Both the position numbers and the translations under genes were made by a program. From Robbsia sp. KACC 23696 (GTDB lineage Bacteria; Pseudomonadota; Gammaproteobacteria; Burkholderiales; Burkholderiaceae), in the NCBI RefSeq assembly GCF_039852015.1, contig NZ_CP156626.1:558001-622000 (forward strand): a stretch of 64,000 nucleotides of DNA, given 5' to 3'. The notes beneath the pieces are model-generated. The model saw only the letters and a program-made list of their open reading frames with translations. It ran no database searches and was not told where the DNA came from. Positions 49,631-57,976 of this stretch are shown here, in pieces. Each line of letters begins with the position of its first letter. Positions within the stretch are counted from its first letter, which is position 1.

Positions 49631-50740
49631 TTAAAGGTCTTGCCGTCCGGTCAACGCGGGCCAGTCGGAATAACCGGTCGCATCGCCACCGTACCAATAT
49701 TCCTTCGGCGCCTCTGCCAACGGCGCGCCGCTGCGAAGGCGGTCGACCAGATCGGGATTGGCGATGAAGGGACGCCCGATGCTGAACAGATCGGCGTCGC
49801 CCGCGGCCAGCGTCTTCTCGGCCAGGCCGAGCGTGTACTGGTTGTTGGCGATATACGTGCCCTTGAAGCGTTCGCGCAGCGCGGTGAAGCTGATGCCGTC
49901 GGACGTGTCCCGATTCAACTGCGTCACGCCTTCGATGTCGTGGATGTACAGCAGTCCGAGATCGGAAAGCGCATCGACGAAGGTACCGAAGGTCTCCATC
50001 GTATTGCTGTCGAGCGGCGTGTCGCCCGGCGCGGTGGTGACCGGCGAGATGCGGATGCCGACGCGTGCGGCGCCCCAGACATCGACAACCGCCTGCACGA
50101 CTTGCAGCGGAAAACGCAGACGGTTTTCGAGCGCGCCCCCGTATTGGTCCGTGCGGTGATTGGTGCTGTCGCGAATAAACTGCTCCAGCAGGTAGTTGTT
50201 GGCCGCGTGCACCTCGACACCGTCGAAACCCGCGCGCTTCGCATTCTCCGCTGCGCGACGGTAATCCTCGACGATCCCGGGGATCTCGTCGGTATCCAGT
50301 GCCCGCGGCGTGACGAAATCCTTCATCCCGTCGTGCACGCGAATCTGCCCCGATGGCTTGATGGCGGACGGTGCGACCGGCAGTGCGCCGTCCTGCATGT
50401 CCGGATGCGACATGCGCCCGGTATGCCACAGTTGCAGAAAGATCTTGCCTGCTTGACGGTGCACGGCGTCCGTCACTTCCTTCCAGGCTGCGATCTGCGT
50501 GTCGTTCCAGATGCCCGGCGTACGGGGATAACCACGACCCTGGGCCGAGATATTGGTTGCCTCCGTGATGATCAGCCCCGCGTTGGCACGCTGCGCATAG
50601 TAGGCCGCGGCGTAGTCCGGCGGTACGCCCGCTTCATCGGACCGGCTGCGCGTCATCGGCGCCATGACGATACGATTTCTAAGATGAAGCTCGCCGAGGA
50701 TCACCGGTTGCAGAACCGGACTGGATTGTTGATTGGACAT
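49631..50740 (-). CDS. nemA: old yellow enzyme, NADH:flavin oxidoreductase (N-ethylmaleimide reductase type)
   Basis: 369 aa TIM-barrel FMN protein. PVILGELHLRNRIVMAPMTRSRSDEAGVPPDYAAAYYAQRANAGLIITEATNISAQGRGY matches E. coli NemA closely. The substrate-binding pair is H-x-x-N in VEVHAANNYLLEQFIRDSTNHRTDQYGG. It reduces electrophilic alkenes and nitro compounds. The ribosome site is AGAGAGA. It may be co-transcribed with the upstream dehydrogenase (50794). Unlike E. coli, it is not adjacent to nemR here, and no TAGAC-N5-GTCTA site lies in front of it. Confidence 0.92.
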   Translation of the reverse strand: MSNQQSSPVLQPVILGELHLRNRIVMAPMTRSRSDEAGVPPDYAAAYYAQRANAGLIITEATNISAQGRGYPRTPGIWNDTQIAAWKEVTDAVHRQAGKIFLQLWHTGRMSHPDMQDGALPVAPSAIKPSGQIRVHDGMKDFVTPRALDTDEIPGIVEDYRRAAENAKRAGFDGVEVHAANNYLLEQFIRDSTNHRTDQYGGALENRLRFPLQVVQAVVDVWGAARVGIRISPVTTAPGDTPLDSNTMETFGTFVDALSDLGLLYIHDIEGVTQLNRDTSDGISFTALRERFKGTYIANNQYTLGLAEKTLAAGDADLFSIGRPFIANPDLVDRLRSGAPLAEAPKEYWYGGDATGYSDWPALTGRQDL

Positions 50741-50793
50741 GATGGGTGTTCTCTCTGAATGTGCGTGAAAGGGCTATCGGCGTACCGCCCCCC

Positions 50794-52209
50794 TCAGTCG
50801 ACCGTCTTGGCCCAGACCGCTTGGGCGTTCGTGAATTCGCGCAGGCCGAAATGCGACAGCTCGCGTCCATAGCCGCTCTTTTTCACGCCGCCCACGGGAA
50901 TGCGTGCATTCGTTGCGGAAAAGCCGTTGATGAAGACCCCCCCCGTTTCCAGGCGGCGCGCGATGCGCTGGGCGCGAGCGATGTCCTGGGTCCAGAGGTT
51001 ACCGCCCAATCCGTAGTCGCTGGTGTTCGCCAGTTCGATCGCGTGTTCCGCGTTGTCGGCAATGGTGATTGCCGCGACCGGACCGAACGTTTCTTCGTCG
51101 AATGCCGCCATGCCTGGCGTGACGTTTGCCAAGATCGTCGGCTCGTAGAAATTGCCGGCACCTTCGACCTTCTTGCCGCCGAGCAGCAGCGTCGCGCCCG
51201 CATCGATCGTCCGTTGGACCTGGCCATGCAATTCGTCGCGCAAGTCGAAGCGCGCCATCGGCCCGACGACATTTTGCGAATCCGTCGGATCGCCCATCTT
51301 CAGTTGCCGGACCGCGGCAACGAACTTTTGGGTGAAGGCATCGGCAATGGGCTTTTCGAGAATGAAGCGCTTGGCGGCCAGGCAGACTTGTCCGGCGTTT
51401 TGAAAGCGCGCTTCAACGGCCGCCTTGACGGCCAGATCGATGTTCGCATCGGCCAGGACGATGAAGGCATCGGAACCACCCAGCTCCAACAGGCTCTTCT
51501 TCAGTGCCTTGCCTGCCGTGGCGGCCACCGCCGAGCCGGCGCGCATGCTGCCCGTCAGCGTGACGGCAGCCACGCGGTCGTCTTCGATCGCACGGGCAAC
51601 GGTGTCGTTGTCGGTAATCAGGTTTGCAAAAAGATCCTTGGGGAAGCCGGCGGCCTCATACGCTTCCTGCAAGGCATAGGCGGAACCCATGACATTGGGC
51701 GCATGCTTCAGCAGGAAGCCGTTGCCGGACAGCATGATCGGGCCGGAGGCGCGGATAACCTGCCAGAACGGGAAGTTCCACGGCATCACGGCGAGTACGG
51801 TGCCGATCGGCAGATAGGAAACATGCACCTGATCGTCGCCGTCGATCGCGACCGGTTCGTCGGCCAGGATGGCCGGGCCGTTTTCAGCGATCCAATCGAT
51901 CGTGGCCGCGCACTTTTCGATTTCGCTGCGTGCGGCGCCGAGGGTCTTGCCCATCTCGGCGGTGATCAGCGCGGCCAGTGTTTCCGAACGCGACCGCAGT
52001 TCCGCGGCAAGGCGACCGTAGGCCGCAACACGCTCGCGCATCGGCGTTGCGCGCCACAGGCGGAAGGCCGCGGCGTTCTTGTCCAGCAGGCGGTCGACTT
52101 CTTCCGCCGTTTGGTAGGGATAGGTGGCGATCAGTTCGCCAGTCGCCGGATTGCGCGAGGTGGCGACATTGGCTTGTTGAATCGGGGACTGGGTGTGTGC
52201 GTTCGACAT
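50794..52209 (-). CDS. NAD(P)-dependent succinate-semialdehyde dehydrogenase family
   Basis: 471 aa from ATG 52209 (GGAGG upstream; an upstream ATG at 52242 is less supported). ALDH fold: PWNFPFWQVIRASGPIMLSGN, LELGGSDAFIVLADANID with the general base Glu, and catalytic C276 in NAGQVCLAAKRF. Substrate-group features (RNPATGELIATYPYQTAEEVD) place it with succinate-semialdehyde dehydrogenases, though related enzymes oxidise other short aldehydes. Located next to the old yellow enzyme, 53 bases apart, same strand. Confidence 0.92.
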   Translation of the reverse strand: MSNAHTQSPIQQANVATSRNPATGELIATYPYQTAEEVDRLLDKNAAAFRLWRATPMRERVAAYGRLAAELRSRSETLAALITAEMGKTLGAARSEIEKCAATIDWIAENGPAILADEPVAIDGDDQVHVSYLPIGTVLAVMPWNFPFWQVIRASGPIMLSGNGFLLKHAPNVMGSAYALQEAYEAAGFPKDLFANLITDNDTVARAIEDDRVAAVTLTGSMRAGSAVAATAGKALKKSLLELGGSDAFIVLADANIDLAVKAAVEARFQNAGQVCLAAKRFILEKPIADAFTQKFVAAVRQLKMGDPTDSQNVVGPMARFDLRDELHGQVQRTIDAGATLLLGGKKVEGAGNFYEPTILANVTPGMAAFDEETFGPVAAITIADNAEHAIELANTSDYGLGGNLWTQDIARAQRIARRLETGGVFINGFSATNARIPVGGVKKSGYGRELSHFGLREFTNAQAVWAKTVD

Positions 52210-52305
52210 CTTTATTGCCTCCATGACAGTTGAAAGCAGCAAGTGATGCTGCGATGAAAGTCAGTGTAGGCAAGTCGGATTCAGCGAAGAAGGCGTCTTG
52301 TGATC

Positions 52306-53115
52306 CTATGACTGCGGGTCATAGGCAGGCGTTTTCGGGATATAGGTCACCAGCGAGAGGTCGGGTCGCCCCTCGGGTGTCAGCGCGACATAGGTAAACG
52401 ACATGAGGCCGGAGGTGGGATGCTGCAGACGCTTGCTGCCTTCGTCGAAGCCCTTGACGCCAGTGTCCTGCCACCACTCGCGGAATTCGCTGCTTTGTTC
52501 CGAGAGTTCATCGATGAGTCGATCGAAGGGCGCTTTGTCCAGCGCCTGCGCACGGGAGGCGCGAAACGTCGAAATCATGCCGCGCGCCATCTGTTCCCAA
52601 TCCAGTATCAAGGTGCGATAGGGGCGATACAGGAAAAGCAGCCGCAGGGTATTGCGCTCATGAGGTTGCAGCGAGCCATAGTCGACGAAAAGATCGGCGA
52701 TGGCATCGTTCCAAGCCAGGATGTCGAGCCGCGTATTGCGCACATAGGCCGGAATCGGATTGATCGCGCGAACCAACCGTTCCAAGCCCTCGCTGACCTC
52801 ACTCTCGGTCGCGGTCGCCGGCTGCTCGCGCGGCGAGAGCGCGAAGAGATGCGCCGATTCGACGCGGTCGAGCTTCATGACCTTCGCGATGCGCTGCAAG
52901 GCATCGGCGGATGGCTGAATATCGCGACCCTGCTCCAGCCAGGTGTACCAACTGACGCTGACGCCGGCGAGCACGGCCAGTTCTTCGCGTCGCAAGCCCG
53001 GCGTGCGGCGCGGTCCTTCCGGCAAGCCGAACGCTTTTGGCTGCAGGCGTGCACGGCGGCTGGAGAGGAAGGTGCCTAGCTCTCGTCGCTGTTCGGGAGA
53101 GGTTTTCTTGACCAT
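52306..53115 (-). CDS. XRE-type regulator with MmyB-like ligand domain
   Basis: 269 aa from ATG 53115. HTH (XRE-like) residues ~6-70: LGTFLSSRRARLQPKAFGLPEGPRRTPGLRREELAVLAGVSVSWYTWLEQGRDIQPSADALQRIAKVMKLD. A helical MmyB-type domain follows, with RNTRLDILAWNDAIADLFVDYGSLQPHERN and WQDTGVKGFDEGSKRLQHP. Regulators of this kind usually control an adjacent SDR or reductase gene. The ribosome site is not clear. Divergent from the SDR at 53390; the shared gap carries two TAGAC-N5-GTCTA sites. Confidence 0.9.
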   Translation of the reverse strand: MVKKTSPEQRRELGTFLSSRRARLQPKAFGLPEGPRRTPGLRREELAVLAGVSVSWYTWLEQGRDIQPSADALQRIAKVMKLDRVESAHLFALSPREQPATATESEVSEGLERLVRAINPIPAYVRNTRLDILAWNDAIADLFVDYGSLQPHERNTLRLLFLYRPYRTLILDWEQMARGMISTFRASRAQALDKAPFDRLIDELSEQSSEFREWWQDTGVKGFDEGSKRLQHPTSGLMSFTYVALTPEGRPDLSLVTYIPKTPAYDPQS

Positions 53116-53250
53116 GGGACGCGGGAAGGAGTGTCGGGGACGTGACGCGCTTACGTGAACTGCTGGCAAGGATCTCACGAAAATCGAGATGACATCGGGA
53201 CGGCGCGCGGCGGCGCCATAGGAAAGATCGAAAAAAAATGCGAAAATCTA

Positions 53251-53265
53251 TAGACGACCGGTCTA
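53251..53265. promoter_or_regulatory. NemR-type operator site 1 (TAGAC-N5-GTCTA)
   Basis: TAGACGACCGGTCTA, in the gap between the XRE regulator and the SDR gene, 89 bases upstream of site 2. Confidence 0.75.
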
Positions 53266-53339
53266 ATTGAGGCTATAGTCCATTCCATCGAGTCGGTTCA
53301 GGGCGCAAGCGCCCCCCGACTTTTGATTTGCCTGCAATA

Positions 53340-53354
53340 TAGACGACTGGTCTA
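53340..53354. promoter_or_regulatory. NemR-type operator site 2
   Basis: TAGACGACTGGTCTA, 35 bases before the SDR start codon at 53390, a position that blocks transcription. Confidence 0.8.
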
Positions 53355-53389
53355 CTATAAAACGTGGACTCACCATTAAGGAGCGGGAC

Positions 53390-54130
53390 ATGAGCAAGGG
53401 CATCGAAGGGAAAGTCGTAGTGATCACTGGCGGCAGTACCGGCATTGGCGCCGAAGTGGCCCGGTTACTGGCGAGCAAAGGGGCGGCTGTCGCCATCGCC
53501 GCGCGTCGCAAGGACAAACTGGACGCCGTCGTCGACGATATCGCGTTGCAAGGCGGGGTTGCGAAAGCCTATGCGTTGGACGTCTCGAAAAAAGCCGACG
53601 TCGAAATGGTTATCGCGGCGGTCGTCGCCGATTTCGGCAAGGTCGACGTACTGATCAACAACGCCGGCCTGATGCCGATTCGACCGATGGCGGAGGTCAA
53701 TACCGACGAGTGGGACGCGATGATCGACGTCAATCTCAAAGGCACGCTATATGGGATCGCGGCCGTGTTACCGCGCTTCCTGAAGCAGGAAAGCGGTCAC
53801 ATCATCAATCTCAGTTCGGTGGCCGGCGTCAAGGTCTTCGCCCCGGGCGGCACGGTCTACTCCGGAACGAAGTTTGCCGTCTCGGCGATTTCCGAGGGCC
53901 TGCGTCAGGAAGTGGGTGACAAGATTCGCGTGACGTCGATCGCGCCCGGCGCGGTGGACAGCGATCTGAAGCACAGCACGTCCGGAACCGCCAAGGACAC
54001 GGTGCTCGACTTCTATCGTCAGGCGATTCCGGCCGGTTCGGTCGCGCGCGCCATCGCCTTCGCCATCGAGCAGCCGGACGACGTGGATATCAACGAGATC
54101 GTGCTGCGTCCCACAAGCCAGGTATTTTGA
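53390..54130 (+). CDS. short-chain dehydrogenase/reductase, NemR-controlled
   Basis: 246 aa classical SDR. TGGSTGIG (residues 13-20), NNAGLMP (90-96), catalytic S143, Y157 and K161 (VYSGTKFA). R39-R40 suggests NADPH. It is the YdfG/serine-dehydrogenase-like branch, acting on small hydroxy acids or carbonyl compounds. AAGGAGCGG is the ribosome site. Operator site 2 overlaps its promoter. It is followed 45 bases later by a secreted hydrolase, and the two may be one transcript. Confidence 0.93.
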   Translation: MSKGIEGKVVVITGGSTGIGAEVARLLASKGAAVAIAARRKDKLDAVVDDIALQGGVAKAYALDVSKKADVEMVIAAVVADFGKVDVLINNAGLMPIRPMAEVNTDEWDAMIDVNLKGTLYGIAAVLPRFLKQESGHIINLSSVAGVKVFAPGGTVYSGTKFAVSAISEGLRQEVGDKIRVTSIAPGAVDSDLKHSTSGTAKDTVLDFYRQAIPAGSVARAIAFAIEQPDDVDINEIVLRPTSQVF

Positions 54131-54175
54131 TTCGTCGTTTGTTCATTTTCTTCATACTAAAAAGGAGTGCTTATC

Positions 54176-54940
54176 ATGTTTTCATTGAATCGTATCGTAT
54201 CCGGTGTTGCTGTCGCGTTGGCTTTGACGGCGGGTCAGGCGGCCAGTGCCGCACCGGTCAAGAATATCGTGCTGGTCCATGGCTTTTTCGCCGATGGTTC
54301 CGGATGGCAGGGCGTGTCGAAGATCCTGACGCGGGACGGCTACCATGTCGCGGTCGTGCAGGAGCCGGAGACATCGCTGGCGGATGACGTCAAGGCGACG
54401 CAGAGCGCCGTCAATGCGTTCGACGGACAAAGTCTGCTCGTGGGGCATAGCTATGGCGGCATGGTGATCACGCAGGCCGGCAACGACGACAAAGTGGCAG
54501 GCCTGGTCTATATCGCCGCCTTTGAACCCGAGGTGGGCGAGACCTTGCGTGATCTGACCGACAAGATGCCGGCCGCGACCAAGGGCATCAAGGCGACGCC
54601 CGACGGGCATCTGGCCTTCGATCAGACGCTTTTCAGCGCGGACTTCGCCGCCGGCGTGCCGGAGGCCGACGCGAAGTTCATGGCGATTTCGCAAGTCTTG
54701 CCGACACTGCAGACCGCCAATACCGCCGTGACGCAGGCGGCGTGGAAAACGAAACCGAGCTGGGCGATCGTGTCGAAGGATGACCGCACGGTGAATCCCG
54801 ACCTGGAGCGCTTCATGGCCCAGCGCGCCGGCAGCAAAGTGACCGAAATTCACGGCAGCCATGTGGCGTTCATCGCGCACCCGGCCGAAGTGGCGAAGGT
54901 CATCGAGCAGGCGGCGCGCGCGTCCGGCAACGCGGAATAA
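54176..54940 (+). CDS. secreted alpha/beta hydrolase
   Basis: 254 aa from ATG 54176 (AAGGAG eight bases upstream). Signal peptide RIVSGVAVALALTAGQAASA, cleavage near residue 26. Hydrolase fold: IVLVHGFFADGSGWQGV (oxyanion loop), nucleophile S92 in GHSYGG, acid around SKDDRTVNPDLE, and His in IHGSHVAFIAHP. The group is widespread beside TetR/SDR genes and has no agreed substrate. It follows the SDR and shares its NemR-type control. Confidence 0.9.
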   Translation: MFSLNRIVSGVAVALALTAGQAASAAPVKNIVLVHGFFADGSGWQGVSKILTRDGYHVAVVQEPETSLADDVKATQSAVNAFDGQSLLVGHSYGGMVITQAGNDDKVAGLVYIAAFEPEVGETLRDLTDKMPAATKGIKATPDGHLAFDQTLFSADFAAGVPEADAKFMAISQVLPTLQTANTAVTQAAWKTKPSWAIVSKDDRTVNPDLERFMAQRAGSKVTEIHGSHVAFIAHPAEVAKVIEQAARASGNAE

Positions 54941-54978
54941 GCGGCAGTCGCTAGAACGATATCGACATTGAAAAGTTG

Positions 54979-54993
54979 TAGACGACTGGTCTA
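54979..54993. promoter_or_regulatory. NemR-type operator site 3
   Basis: TAGACGACTGGTCTA, identical to site 2, 20 bases before the nemR start codon; autoregulation is expected. Confidence 0.8.
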
Positions 54994-55013
54994 ATTTGGG
55001 TTAGAGTAGACAC

Positions 55014-55622
55014 ATGAACACTTCAACTGCTCACGACACCTCGGATGTCCGTCGGAACATCCTCGATACCGGCCAACGCATCATGGCCGGGAAGGGATAT
55101 TCGGGCGTCGGATTGAATGAAATTCTCACGGCAAGCGGTGTGCCGAAGGGCTCTTTCTACCATTACTTCGGTTCGAAGGATGCGTTCGGCGAAGCGCTGC
55201 TCGAGCACTATTTCACCGACTATCTGGCGGACATCGATGCCACGATGAGCCTGCCCGGTTTGACGATGGCGAAGCGATTGGTGCGGTACTTCGAGCAGTG
55301 GCAGGAAAACCAATCTTTCCTCGAGTGTCAGGGAAAGTGCCTGGCCGTGAAGCTCGGTGCCGAGGTGGCGGACTTTTCGGACGCCATGCGTGCGGCACTC
55401 GATCGTGGGACGTCCGGCATTGTCAGACGCTTGGCGAACGCGATCGAAGCCGGCGTCGCGGAAGGCTCGGTGGTGGTCGACGGAAAGCCGAAGGCGATTG
55501 CCGAGAGCCTGTATCAGATGTGGTTGGGTGCCAGCGTGATGGTGAAAATCGTCCGCAATCCCGAGCCGTTTCAGACCGCGATGGTGGCGACGCGCCAATT
55601 GCTGGGTCTGCCGGCTGCATAA
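55014..55622 (+). CDS. nemR: TetR-family redox/electrophile sensor NemR
   Basis: 202 aa, colinear with E. coli NemR. HTH region LNEILTASGVPKGSFYHYFGSKDAFG (residues ~34-59). The sensing segment KCLAVKLGAEVADFSDAMRAALDRG aligns with the E. coli GCLTVKLSAEVCDLSEDMRSAMDKG stretch, so C109 corresponds to the redox Cys106; K178 in MVKIVRNPEPF corresponds to Lys175, the partner in the known Cys-Lys switch. C105 is an extra nearby thiol. NemR represses detoxification genes until modified by electrophiles or HOCl. Site 3 lies 20 bases upstream, and a perfect terminator follows the stop. Confidence 0.92.
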   Translation: MNTSTAHDTSDVRRNILDTGQRIMAGKGYSGVGLNEILTASGVPKGSFYHYFGSKDAFGEALLEHYFTDYLADIDATMSLPGLTMAKRLVRYFEQWQENQSFLECQGKCLAVKLGAEVADFSDAMRAALDRGTSGIVRRLANAIEAGVAEGSVVVDGKPKAIAESLYQMWLGASVMVKIVRNPEPFQTAMVATRQLLGLPAA

Positions 55623-55631
55623 CGTAGCAAT

Positions 55632-55652
55632 GGCGGGAAACCGCCTTTTTTT
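55632..55652 (+). terminator. rho-independent terminator after nemR
   Basis: GGCGG-GAAA-CCGCC stem-loop followed by seven T residues; textbook intrinsic terminator, ten bases after the nemR stop. Confidence 0.9.
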
Positions 55653-55662
55653 ACCTTTTTAA

Positions 55663-55677
55663 TAGACGACCGGTCTA
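55663..55677. promoter_or_regulatory. NemR-type operator site 4
   Basis: TAGACGACCGGTCTA, identical to site 1, 44 bases before the DJ-1/PfpI start codon and immediately after the nemR terminator. Confidence 0.8.
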
Positions 55678-55721
55678 CTCGTATCCGATGTGACGGTCTC
55701 ACCCCTCCAAGGAGTAACACC

Positions 55722-56402
55722 ATGAAAGTACTGATGATCCTGACCTCCCACGACCAACTGGGCGATACCGGCAAGAAGACGGGTTTCTGGCTGGAAGAAC
55801 TGGCTGCGCCCTATTACGCATTCAAGGATGCTGGCGCCGAAGTGGTGCTGGCCTCGCCCAAGGGCGGTCAGCCGCCGTTGGATCCGAAAAGCAATGAGCC
55901 GTCTTTCCAGACCGCGCTGACCCATCGTTTCGAGGCCGATGCCGCCGCCAATGCGCAACTGGCCACGACGGTTCGCCTGGACAGCGTGTCGCAAGCGGAT
56001 TTCGATACGGTCTTCTACCCGGGCGGTCACGGTCCGCTGTGGGATCTCGCCGAAGACGCCGATTCCATCGCGTTGATCGAATCCTTCTTCGCCGCCAACA
56101 AGCCGGTGGCACTGGTCTGCCATGCTCCCGGCGTGCTGCGCCACGTGAAGTCGGCAGAGGGTCGGCCGGTGGTCGAAGGTAAGCGCGTGACGGGCTTCGC
56201 CAATACCGAGGAAGAAGCGGTCGGCTTGACTCACATCGTGCCGTTCCTGGTCGAGGACGAGCTGGTGGCGAAGGGCGGCATCTATTCGAAGGGCGCCGAC
56301 TGGGGCTCCTATGTGGTCCGCGACGGGCTGCTGATCACGGGCCAGAATCCGGCGTCATCGGCCGAGGCAGCGGTGCTCCTGATCGACCAGCTGTCGCGCT
56401 AA
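55722..56402 (+). CDS. DJ-1/PfpI family protein (Hsp31/glyoxalase III-like)
   Basis: 226 aa. Catalytic nucleophile C133 in ALVCHAPGVLRHV, next to H134; E25 (GFWLEEL) is the conserved acidic partner. The layout and YPGGHGPLWDLAEDADSIALIESFFAANKPVA are those of the Hsp31-type glutamine-amidotransferase-like proteins, which can remove methylglyoxal or act as protein deglycases/chaperones. AAGGAG gives a strong ribosome site. Operator site 4 precedes it, and it is followed by an aldehyde dehydrogenase 39 bases later in the same direction, giving a carbonyl-detoxification pair. Confidence 0.93.
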   Translation: MKVLMILTSHDQLGDTGKKTGFWLEELAAPYYAFKDAGAEVVLASPKGGQPPLDPKSNEPSFQTALTHRFEADAAANAQLATTVRLDSVSQADFDTVFYPGGHGPLWDLAEDADSIALIESFFAANKPVALVCHAPGVLRHVKSAEGRPVVEGKRVTGFANTEEEAVGLTHIVPFLVEDELVAKGGIYSKGADWGSYVVRDGLLITGQNPASSAEAAVLLIDQLSR

Positions 56403-56441
56403 GCCGTCGCGAACCCGATATCTCTTAGAGGAGCGTTTCCC

Positions 56442-57896
56442 ATGTCCGCCGTACTCAAATCCAAGCCGTCGCAGCGCCTCTTCGAAGGCGCCTATACCCT
56501 CAGCATCGCCGGCGAGCAGCGTGCCGCCACGTCGACCTTCGATGTGATGAATCCCGCGACAGGCGCGGTACTCGCGCAAGCGCCGGCCGCCACGCCGGCG
56601 CAACTGGAGGAGGCGATTGCCGCCGCGAAGAAAGCGTACAAGACGTGGTCGGCCCTCCGCTACGAGGAGCGACAGCGCTATCTGAACGCCTATGCCGATG
56701 CACTCGAAGCGCATCGCGACGAGCTGGCGCGCCTGCTGACCCAGGAGCAAGGTAAGCCGTTGACGACGATGGCCGAGCCGGAAGTCGATCAATCGATTTC
56801 GTGGATACGCCAGATCGCCGCGCGCCGCATCCCGGTCGAAATCGTCGAGGAAACGGATCAGCATATCGTCGAGCTGCATCACACGCCGCTAGGCGTCATC
56901 GGCGCCATCACGCCGTGGAACTTCCCGGTATTGCTGGCTTTATGGAAGGTCGCGCCCGCGCTGATCACCGGTAATACGATGGTGATCAAACCGTCGCCGT
57001 TCACGCCGTTGTCGACGTTGCGTTTCGGCGAAATTGCGCAATCGGTCCTGCCGCCCGGCGTGCTGTCGGTGGTGTCGGGCGGTAATGAACTGGGGCCGCA
57101 ACTGACCGCGCATCCGGATATCGCGAAGATCAGCTTCACCGGTTCGACGGAGACGGGCAAGCACGTGCTGCGCTCGGCCGCGGGGACCATCAAGCGCGTG
57201 ACGCTGGAGCTGGGTGGCAACGATGCCGCCATCGTGCTGCCGGACGCCGATTATCGATCAATCATCCCGCAATTGTTCTGGGGCGCGGTGGGTAATTCGG
57301 GGCAATGGTGTGTCGGCATCAAACGCCTTTACGTGCACCGCTCCTTCCACCAGGACTTCGTCACCGCGTTTGTCGATTATGCAAAGCAGCAGAAGCTGGG
57401 GGATGGCTTGGATCCCAGCGTCACCGTGGGCCCGGTTCAAAACAAGATGCAATTCGACAAGGTGAAGACCTTCCTCGATGACATCAAGGCGAATGGGCAG
57501 AAGGTCGTGTTGGGTGGCGAGGTGGACGAGAACCGTCCCGGCTATTTCATCCCGGTCACCGTCGTCGACAATCCGCCCGAAGATTCGCGTATCGTCCAGG
57601 AAGAGCAGTTCGGCCCGATCGTTCCCATCATCGCGTATGACGATGTCGACGATGTGATCGAGCGGGCAAATGACAGCCCGTTCGGTCTCGGCGGCTCCGT
57701 GTGGGGGCGCGACACGAAGGCGGCGGTGGCGGTGGCCAACCGCCTGGAGACCGGCATGGTGTGGGTGAACGAGATCCACACGCAAGGCGTCGATATCCCG
57801 TTCGGTGGGCAGAAGCAATCGGGTCTGGGCACCGAGCACGGTAGCGAAGGGCGTCAGCTCTTTACCAACCCGAAGACAGTGCTGATCCGGAAGTAA
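56442..57896 (+). CDS. aldehyde dehydrogenase family protein
   Basis: 484 aa, NAD(P)-dependent. PWNFPVLLALWKVAPALITGNTMVIKPSPFTPLSTL, general base E256 in LELGGND, nucleophile C290 in NSGQWCVGIKR, and terminal HGSEGRQLFTNPKTVLIRK. It oxidises a carbonyl compound to the acid; the subgroup is close to broad-specificity betaine/gamma-guanidinobutyraldehyde-like enzymes. AGAGGAG is the ribosome site. Transcribed with the DJ-1/PfpI gene and so probably under NemR. Confidence 0.92.
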   Translation: MSAVLKSKPSQRLFEGAYTLSIAGEQRAATSTFDVMNPATGAVLAQAPAATPAQLEEAIAAAKKAYKTWSALRYEERQRYLNAYADALEAHRDELARLLTQEQGKPLTTMAEPEVDQSISWIRQIAARRIPVEIVEETDQHIVELHHTPLGVIGAITPWNFPVLLALWKVAPALITGNTMVIKPSPFTPLSTLRFGEIAQSVLPPGVLSVVSGGNELGPQLTAHPDIAKISFTGSTETGKHVLRSAAGTIKRVTLELGGNDAAIVLPDADYRSIIPQLFWGAVGNSGQWCVGIKRLYVHRSFHQDFVTAFVDYAKQQKLGDGLDPSVTVGPVQNKMQFDKVKTFLDDIKANGQKVVLGGEVDENRPGYFIPVTVVDNPPEDSRIVQEEQFGPIVPIIAYDDVDDVIERANDSPFGLGGSVWGRDTKAAVAVANRLETGMVWVNEIHTQGVDIPFGGQKQSGLGTEHGSEGRQLFTNPKTVLIRK

Positions 57897-57932
57897 GCGT
57901 GCACCCGTGGTCGAGAGAGGGGGCAGGGTGAA

Positions 57933-57968
57933 ATGCCGTGCGACGGGCGGGGCCCCGTCGCACGGCAT
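57933..57968. terminator. long perfect hairpin between convergent genes
   Basis: Fifteen perfect pairs (arms beginning ATGCCGTGCGACGGG) around a six-base loop, between the aldehyde dehydrogenase stop (57896) and the TonB receptor stop (57977). No T-run; likely a shared bidirectional terminator. Confidence 0.7.
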
Positions 57969-57976
57969 CGCCTCGA

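Noticed and set aside
50741-50793. NemR-type operator before the old yellow enzyme gene
   Set aside because: No TAGAC/GTCTA half-sites in the gap; control must be through the upstream dehydrogenase promoter or another regulator.
50746-52233. 495-aa open frame antisense to the succinate-semialdehyde dehydrogenase
   Set aside because: Full-length antisense shadow of a well conserved ALDH; no independent motifs.
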